This document shows positions 1-9,000 of a DNA stretch of 21,481 bases, one piece after another. The translations under genes were made by a program, and so were the position numbers. The notes under the pieces are model-generated. The model was not told the origin of the DNA. It did not search any database and saw only the letters and a program-made list of their open reading frames with translations. Source of the stretch: a virus. Position 1 is the stretch's first letter; every line of letters begins with the position of its first letter. Where the stretch lies: positions 1-21,481 of IMG/VR virus record IMGVR_UViG_3300020731_000579, one strand, 5' to 3'.

Positions 1-1
1 G

Positions 2-3000
2 ACTATTACAGCACCAAGTGGTGCTGTTACTGCAATTTCTTCAGTTAACAATAGTATCGCGGTGAGCTGGACAAGCGGTACTGGTTATGTATTGGGAGAT
101 GTTGTATTATACGGTGCTAACAGTTATATCTGTGTTCAAGCACATACAGCCAGTTCTGGCAATACACCGGTAACAGATACAACTGGTACATATTGGAACT
201 TGTTAACAGCTGGTGCTGAATCAGCACAGTTAAGTGTGACAGGTGACATGTTCTATTATAGTGCTACTGGACCAGCTCGACTACCAATCGGTAAAGAAGG
301 TCAGGTATTGCGTGTTCAAAGCGGACTACCAGCATGGCAGTATTTTGGATTGATTAATAATGTAGTATACGTATCATCTGCTCAAGGTACAGATCGTCCT
401 GATTTTGGTATTACTCCAGAAAATCCATGGGCAAGTGTTCGTTATGCTTGTCAACAAGTTGAAGCAGGTTATCTAAATACCAATGCTGGAACATTGTTAA
501 CCATGAACAAACAGTTTATGGTCAAAGAAGTTAACAACTATGTTCAAAATCAATTTAGTTTTTATGTAACTTCAACAACAGGAACTACTTTAACTGTTGG
601 TGGCGGTGGCACAACAGCACAAACAGTAACAACCAATTTATATCTTGGGATGCCAATCAGTTTTTCAGCAAGTGTTGGCAATATTGTAGCAGGAACTACC
701 TACTATGTACAAGCAATCGCAAGTACAACACAGTTTTCAATTAGTACCACAAGCGGTGGTAGCGTATTTACAGTAGGAACAGGCGGCGCTACAATTGGCA
801 CTTATGTTAATATTCCTTCAAAATCAGAAAGAGATTCAGGATTAATTATTGAAGGAGCAATTTTTGACCTTACACATAGCGGTAATTATAAGACACTAAC
901 TAATGCTAAATCATTCTTTACCTCTACAGGTAATTCTTATATTACAGGTGTTAATAGTTCTGACATTCCTCCATTTACAGCATCTCTAAACTATTTGAAT
1001 AATACATTAATTCCAAATGTATTGTCTAATACAACAATATCACTAGCTAGTACATATCAAACTATCATGAATCCAGCTATTGCAACAACAGGTGCAAGTG
1101 GTACTGGTTCGGTAGCTACTATAACATACAGTGGCGGCGCATTTACTGTAGGAAGTTTTATTACAGTAGCCGGTGTGACTCCTGCAGGCTATAACGGCAC
1201 ATGGCAAGTAACTGCTAGCAGTTCAGGTAGTGTAAGTTTTGCAAGTACAACAACTGGTAGTCAAACAGTTGCAGGTACTGTACAAACACAAAAAGCCTTG
1301 CAACAAGTTAACACAAGTTATACAGCTGAATCAGGCTCTACAACTACTGTACAAAATTTAATATCAGTAGTTGTTAGTGCCTTAACAGCAGGTACAACTG
1401 CGGGATTACCAAATCAAGCAACACCAAATACTACTATTAGTATTAAGACCGGAACATATAACGAAGTACTCCCAATCAATGTTCCAATCTTTACAGCTTT
1501 AGTAGGAGATGAATTACGTAGTACTGTTGTTCAACCATTCCAAGCTGATCCACAGCTTGCAACTGTTGTGCCAAAAGCACAGGCAGCATTGAATCGTATT
1601 AGAAGTTTAATTCCAAACTTGTTAACTAATACTGCAATTACTCCTTCAAGTGGTAATACTGCAACACAAGTTACTACATTGCCAGCGGCTTCTACTGGTA
1701 GTACAACAGCAGTAAGTAACGTACAAAATACCTATGCTGTTTTATATCAACTAGTTTCAAGCGGATTAACAAATGAGCCAGCTATTGTTATGCCTCAACC
1801 AACAGGTTATAATACAAGCTCATTAACCAATACTGCGTATGCAACTACAACAGGTAGTAACTCAACTGGGGATACAACTGGTTACGGTTATGCAGTTGCT
1901 CAAATTCAACAAAATTATCAGTTCCTAATATCGGATACATTACAATATTTGATCAACAATCCAGGTACTAGCGGCTATACTGGTCAAGCAAGTCAGATTG
2001 GTTTAGGTTATAGAGATATACAATATATTTTAGATAGTGTTTGTTATGATTTAACATACGGTGGTAATACACAAAGTCTAATTGCTGGCGCGGCTTATTA
2101 TTCATTATATAATTTGCAAATTACTTCAGCACAAACTGCGGCCTATGTAAATGCATTAACAGCTCGTCTAAAAGTAATTATTGGTAATATTGTTACAAAA
2201 ACAGCAACATCTTCTCAGTCAGGCAACAACATTGTACAAGTTACAACTGGTACTGCTGGCTCTACGGCTGCCGCAGGTTTTGCACAAGATCGTGTTCAGA
2301 ATGTTATTAATTGGATTAGTAATGCGGCAGCAGATGCAACTATTGCTCCATATTATGGTTGGGTAAGTCAGCCTTTACAAACTGCTTATACAGCGGTTAC
2401 TAGCAAAGTAACAGAAATTGCCAGCGATGCAACTGTATGGGTCAGCAAATATTATCAATCAACAACATTTACTAATCCTTCTTTGATTAATCGTGATGCT
2501 ACATTGATTGTTAACAATCTAGCATATGATATGATGTATGGCTCAAACTTTAATGCTATACAAGCAGGTCGTGCATTCAATCGTGCTAATACTAGTGCTA
2601 CAAATTTACGTAGTGCTAGTAGTGGTGAATTACCTCCAACACTGGGTGCAATTAATTTCTTAAGTTATAAAGTTAAGCAAATTGCGGCTAGTGGTGCAGT
2701 TGTTCAAGTTCAAGCAAATATTGATGATATAGTTAACTTCTTACAAGTTGGAAATGCTAGTACAGGTTATACTGTAAGTAGTGCTCCTCCACAAATCATT
2801 TATCCGCAACCAGCATTACCAGCAACTTCTTATAGTGCAGTAAGCGGCATTACACTTACCGGCTCTGGTTCTAGTGCTACATTTACTATTACTCGTACAA
2901 CAAATGGTAATGGTTATTATAATTATTTGATACAACCAACTGGCGGCAGTTCAGGTACTAATTATGCTGTAGGTAATACAATAAGAATTTATGGAGACAC

Positions 3001-6000
3001 CATCGGCGGTGTACGTTCTACAAATGATATTGTAATCAACGTTACACAAGTTGTTGCCGGTGCTATTACAGCCGCTACATATTCAGATGTTCCAGCAACT
3101 ATTGGTATGTTAGAAGCTAACCGTGCATTCTTCTTAGCTGAATTAATTGCATATATCAATGCTAACTATTCAAGTATTACAACAAATCCTAACTACACAG
3201 TCGCTAAAACACAGCGTGATGCAGGGTATGTATTAGATGCTATACACTATGACTTACAGTATGGCGGTAACTGGGCAAGTCAAAATGCTGGTATGGCCTA
3301 TTATTCAGCATTATATGGATCACAAATTGCTAGTAGTTTAACACCAGCATTTGCTAATTCTCTAAACTACATTACTACATTAGCTCAATCGGTTATTGTA
3401 GGAACAACAGTAGCAAGTCCTTTACAGTCAACAGTTACACAGGTAAAACCAACAACAGCAGGCCTATATGGAAGTGCTCGTGACGCTCTACGTTTTGCTA
3501 CATTAATGGGCGGAGTTACTGCAATCATCTATAATGGATTGACTACTGGTACCCAAACATTATCTATTTCAACTATTTCTGGAACAAATACGTTTACTAC
3601 GGCTGCTGGTACTAACACAATTACCAATACTAACGGAACCGCAGTAACTTTATCTAGTTCTGGTAGCTATGTTCAAGGCACTCCTTTTACTACAGGTTCA
3701 AGTATTACTACAACTAGCGGTTTAGCTGCCAATACAACTTATTATGTGGCCGCAACAACTTCAGCTTCTACCACCGTAACACTTGCAACTAGTTCATTAA
3801 ATGCTTTCCTTGGAACTGCAATTACATTTAGTGGTGGTTCAACAGCTATTAGTAATGGCACAGTTACAACAGGATCAGCTAATCATGGATTAAGTGTTGG
3901 CGATATTATTATCCCACAAACTACAAGTAACGGTCTTGTATCAACAATTATTGGTTCTGGAACTCCTTATTTTGTCGCAAGCACCCCAACAACTAGTACA
4001 TTTACATTAAATGCAAGTTATAATGGTAGCACATTGTCTTCATTTACTAACGGCACTGGTTTGTCATTGGTAGTTCAAGCACTTAACATGCCGTATATTG
4101 GTTGGGCAAGTAGTGCCGCTCTAAATGCTTATCAAACAGTAACCGCAAATATTACCAATTATCAAACTGGTGCTACAGCATCCTTTACAGCTAGTCTAAA
4201 CGGTACAACTACTATTAACGTAACAGCAGTTGCATCGGGAACTATTGCTATAGGTATGCAGTTAACTGGTGCCGGTATTGTTGGCGGAACAACTATTACT
4301 GCATTAGGAACTGGTTCTGGTAGTACAGGAACTTATGTAATAAGCAATGCAACTACTACTGGTACAGTTACTGGAGTTAGTGTAACAGCGGCCACATCAG
4401 GTGTTATTACATTCCTAAATACAAACTATCCAGCATTAACATATAATCAAACTTATGCAAGCCGAGATACATTCAATGTAACATTGGCTGCAATGCTTGA
4501 TGCAGTGACTGGTAGTAATTTTGCAACTGTTCAAGCGGGTCGTGCTTACAACAGAACACAAGATTATCAAGTTGTTGGTTACGAAAAAACTGCAACTATT
4601 GCTTCATTAAATTATTTGCAAACATTAATTGCAGGTACATTATCTAGTGCAACATATTCTGCTCAATTAACATCTGCAACTAACAGTATCTATCAAGTTA
4701 TTGCTATGTTGACTAACGGACAGTATGTACGCCCTGAAGTCAATGGTACAGTTACCTATAACAATAATTTAGGTATAATTAATGGTGCTGAAATCTTACG
4801 TGCTAATATTCCATTCTTGCAAGCAGAAATTGTAGCATGGTATAATGTAACTTACTCATGGACCGTAAGTTCGTTGTCTAGTACTGGTAACTTAATTACA
4901 ACTAGTTCTGCTCATTCGTTAGTGGTAAATGATCCTGTAGTATTTGCAGGAACAAGTGCAGGTGGAATTACTACTGGTACAATTTACTATGTTGCAAGTG
5001 TACCAAGTACTACTACATTTACAATTACAACAGCTGAAGGATATCTAAATGCTAATACAGGATCTACATATTCAACAGTAGTATTAACTAACGTAGCAAG
5101 TCCAACATTGACTGCAAGTTATTATTTCCAAGTTAGCGGAACTCAAAGTGATATCAGCTATTACTTAAATGCTATCATACTTGATTTGCAGTATACAGGA
5201 AATTATAGAAGTCTGCGTTATGCAAACGTATTACTAAATTCAGTTTACGGATCTGCCGGTAGTAACATGTGGTTAGTACGTAATGCTTGCGGTGTACGTA
5301 ACATGACTATGAATGGATTAACTGGTACATTAACTAATCCAAGTTTAGCTTATGGTACAAAACGTATTACGGGCGGAGCATATACAAGTTTAGATCCAGG
5401 ATTTGGACCAAACGATAGTAATGCATGGGTTAACACACGTTCAACATACGTACAAAACTGTACAATGTTTGGATATGGCGTGAGCGGTGCTAAAGTTGAT
5501 TCTGCACTACACGCCGGTGGTAATAAGTCTATGGTTTCTAACGACTATACATGTATTATTAGTGATGGTATCGGTTGGTGGACTACTGGTTCTGGTGCAT
5601 TAGCCGAACTTGTTTCAGTGTTTAATTACTATTGCTGGGCAGGTTACTTAGCCGAGCTAGGCGGACGTATGCGAGCAACTAATGGTAACAGTTCATATGG
5701 TGTATATGGTGTTGTTGCCGAAGCTACTGATACATTTGAAATACCATTAGTAGGTACTGTAAATAATCACTATAATCAAGCTCAAATTACCAATACTGTT
5801 ACAGACGGAACTACACAAATTTTACGTTTAGAATTTGTTAATGCAGGTATAAATTATACTAATTCTTCAACAACTATCAGTGGTTCAGGATACAATGCGG
5901 CTACAGTTCAAGATGAATTCCGTGATGCCGCTATTTTTGAAACTCGCTTAATTGACCTAAATAATGGTCAAGGTGTTGGAGGATCAAGTTATGTATCAGT

Positions 6001-9000
6001 TAGTAATACTTCGCAAGGTACAACATTATCTGGACCATATACTATATCATTAGCCGCAACAGATACTGCATTATCTGGAGCATATAATGGTATGCGTGTT
6101 CAATTGGTTGCAGGTCTAGGTGTTGGCCAATATGCAAATATTTTGACTTATACCAATGCAAGTAAAATAGCTACTGTGATACGAGATAGTGTTCCACCTG
6201 TACAGATTATTTCTACACAAACAACTAATAATTTAATTACAGTATCAAGCACAGCTCAATTATATGTCGGACAAGCAGTTTATTTTGGCATAGCTACAGG
6301 TTCTTTGGCAGCTGGTACTCTATATTATATTATTAGTGCAAACTTCTCATCAACACAATTTGCAGTTAGCACAACTTCTGGCGGTTCAGCAGTAACTTTA
6401 TCAAGTACAGTATCACAAGCTACTGCAACTGTAACTGCAACAGCTAGTACAAATAATTTGATAACTGCTACAAATACATTTGTAGCTGGACAGATGGTTA
6501 CCTTTAGTTCTAGTTTCAATGGTATTAACGCAGGACAAGTGTACTATGTATTAGGGAACAATTTGTCAGGAAGCTCATTTGCAGTTAGTGTCAGTGCATT
6601 TAATTCAACACCAGTTACAATTACTGCAACTGGTAGTGCTAGTGCAACTGCTACAGCATATTATCCAATGTATGTAGCTGGTTGGGATCATGTTGTTCCA
6701 GGAACAACTATTACTAACACACTAGATGTAACTTCTTACTATATTGTTGAACCTCGTATTCAATATTCAAGTCCAGGATTTACAAGTACACCACGTACAC
6801 TACAAACTGCTGGTACATATCCAACAGTTGCTTACGGTGCAGGATATTATGTAGCAGTAGGTCAAAACTCTACTACTTCACAATACAGCTCAAATGGCAA
6901 AACATGGAATGCTGGTGGAGCAATGCCAAGTAGCTCAAACTGGGTAGATCTAGTTTATGGTGGCGGTTATGGAGCAACAGCAACCGCAATCGTTGGAGGC
7001 TTAGGTGGTTCTGGAGCAACATTTACAGCAGTATTAGGTTCAGGATTAACAGCTGGGCAAGTTGTAAGCGTAATTGTTACAAATGGCGGTATTAATTACA
7101 GTAGTCCTCCAACAATTACATTTACAGGTGGTAGCGGTTCAAATGCTGCCGCAGTTGCTACTGTGTTAAATGGTGTGATTCAATCAGTTACAATGACTGT
7201 AACTGGATCAGGTTATACTAGTGCTCCAGCAGTGGCCGCAGTAACTAGTATTATTACAAGTTTTGTAGTTACTAACTATGGACAAAATTACTATAATCCA
7301 CAAGTAACAGTAACAGGTGGCGGCGCAAGTGTTCAAGCGACGGCAGTTGCAAGTACAACTAATGCTGGTGTTACATCTATATCTGTTTCAACAGGCGGTA
7401 CTGGATACACATCACAACCAACTGTAACAATCGTAGATTCTGGTGCTAGATTTGTGGCAATTGCCGGCGGAACTACTAGTGCCGCAAACGTTACTGTAGC
7501 TAACTTAATAGCAGGAACTACTTGGTCATCTAGCTCATTACCTGCTTCTAATTTCTTAGCATTGGCTTATGGCTCTGGTATTTACGTGGCAGTTGGTGGT
7601 ACTGGTACTAGCCCAGCGATTGCATCAAGCGCAGATGGTGCTAGCTGGATTAACAGAACAGCAGTTGGTACAGTAACCTACACAGCAGTTGCATATGGTA
7701 ATGGTTATTTTATTGCAATCGCAAGTGGTAGTACAGTAACAGCATTGAGCACAAACGGTGTTGCATGGGCGTTAGGCGGAGCTTTACCAAGTGCCGCTAC
7801 ATGGACAAGTATTACATACGGTAACGGACGTTTTGTTGCAGTAGCTAGCGGTAGTAACACAGTTGCTTATAGTTATAATCAAGGTACAACATGGTATGCA
7901 AGTACTAATGCAGGAAGTGTAGGTTTACCTTATGTACAAAACTGGAGCAAAGTACGTTACGGTGAAGGTCAATTTATGGCAGTAGCTACAAGCCCTGCAT
8001 CAGTAACATTGACTGCAACTAGCGCAAGTGGTAATTTGGTAACATTAAACAGCGTTAGCAACTTAAACGTTGGTAACAGTTTAATTCCAACAAGTGTAAC
8101 AGAATCTCCAACAGCTACAGCTACAACTCACTCAACTGCAACCAGCGCAAGCGGTGCTATTATTACCAATGGTGTTTTAACAGCTAGCAATTCAACTGGT
8201 ACATTGACTAATGGTATGCTATTGACAAGTACTGGCGGTATTGTTGCTGGTACGTATATTCAAAGTACAAATACTGTTTCATTCAACAGTATGATTAACA
8301 CTACTTTGATGACAGTATTCAGCGGTACCGCTCCAAGTATAGGAATGACCATAACTGGAGGTTCTTATGCAAGTGGTACATACATAACTGCTATAAACGT
8401 AGCATCAATTACTGGTTTTATTAGCAATGGTTCTTCAGGTACTAGCGGTACATTATTAACTCCGGTAGTAATTAATAGTGGAGCACCAAATACTTACATG
8501 TTAATTACTGGCGGCAGCACAAGTGCTAATACTTATATTAGTTCTAATACACAATTTTCTGCTACCGGCGGCAGTTTAACCAGTTCAACTTTAACATTAG
8601 GGTCAGTATCTGGTACTGTTGCAGTAGGACAGATGGTAAGTGGTACTGGTATTCCAGTAGGTACATATATTACTGCATTTGGTTCAGGCGGCTCGGGCGG
8701 TGGTGGTACATACACCGTTGCTGGTGCAAACATTCCGGTAGGAACCCCAACAGGAACTATTTCAGTGGTTGGTGTTGTATATAATTTGAATAATAGTCAA
8801 TCAGTAGGTACTTCCGGTTCTCAAGTAACATTTACAGGAACAAGTTATAACGTAACTAATAGTCAAACAGTTGGTAGTGCAGGTGCGCAAGTTTCTTCAA
8901 CTGGCACAAGTTATAACTTATCAGGCCCAACTGGTGCAAGCACTCAAACTCAGACCTCAGCAACTATTACTGGTACATTAGATTTAGTTACAGTTGGTAG

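Noticed and set aside
62-64. GTG as the start codon of the giant gene
   Set aside because: The frame is open upstream to nt 2, there is no ribosome-binding site before it, and it falls within a likely chitin-binding-like domain. The gene most likely begins before the window.
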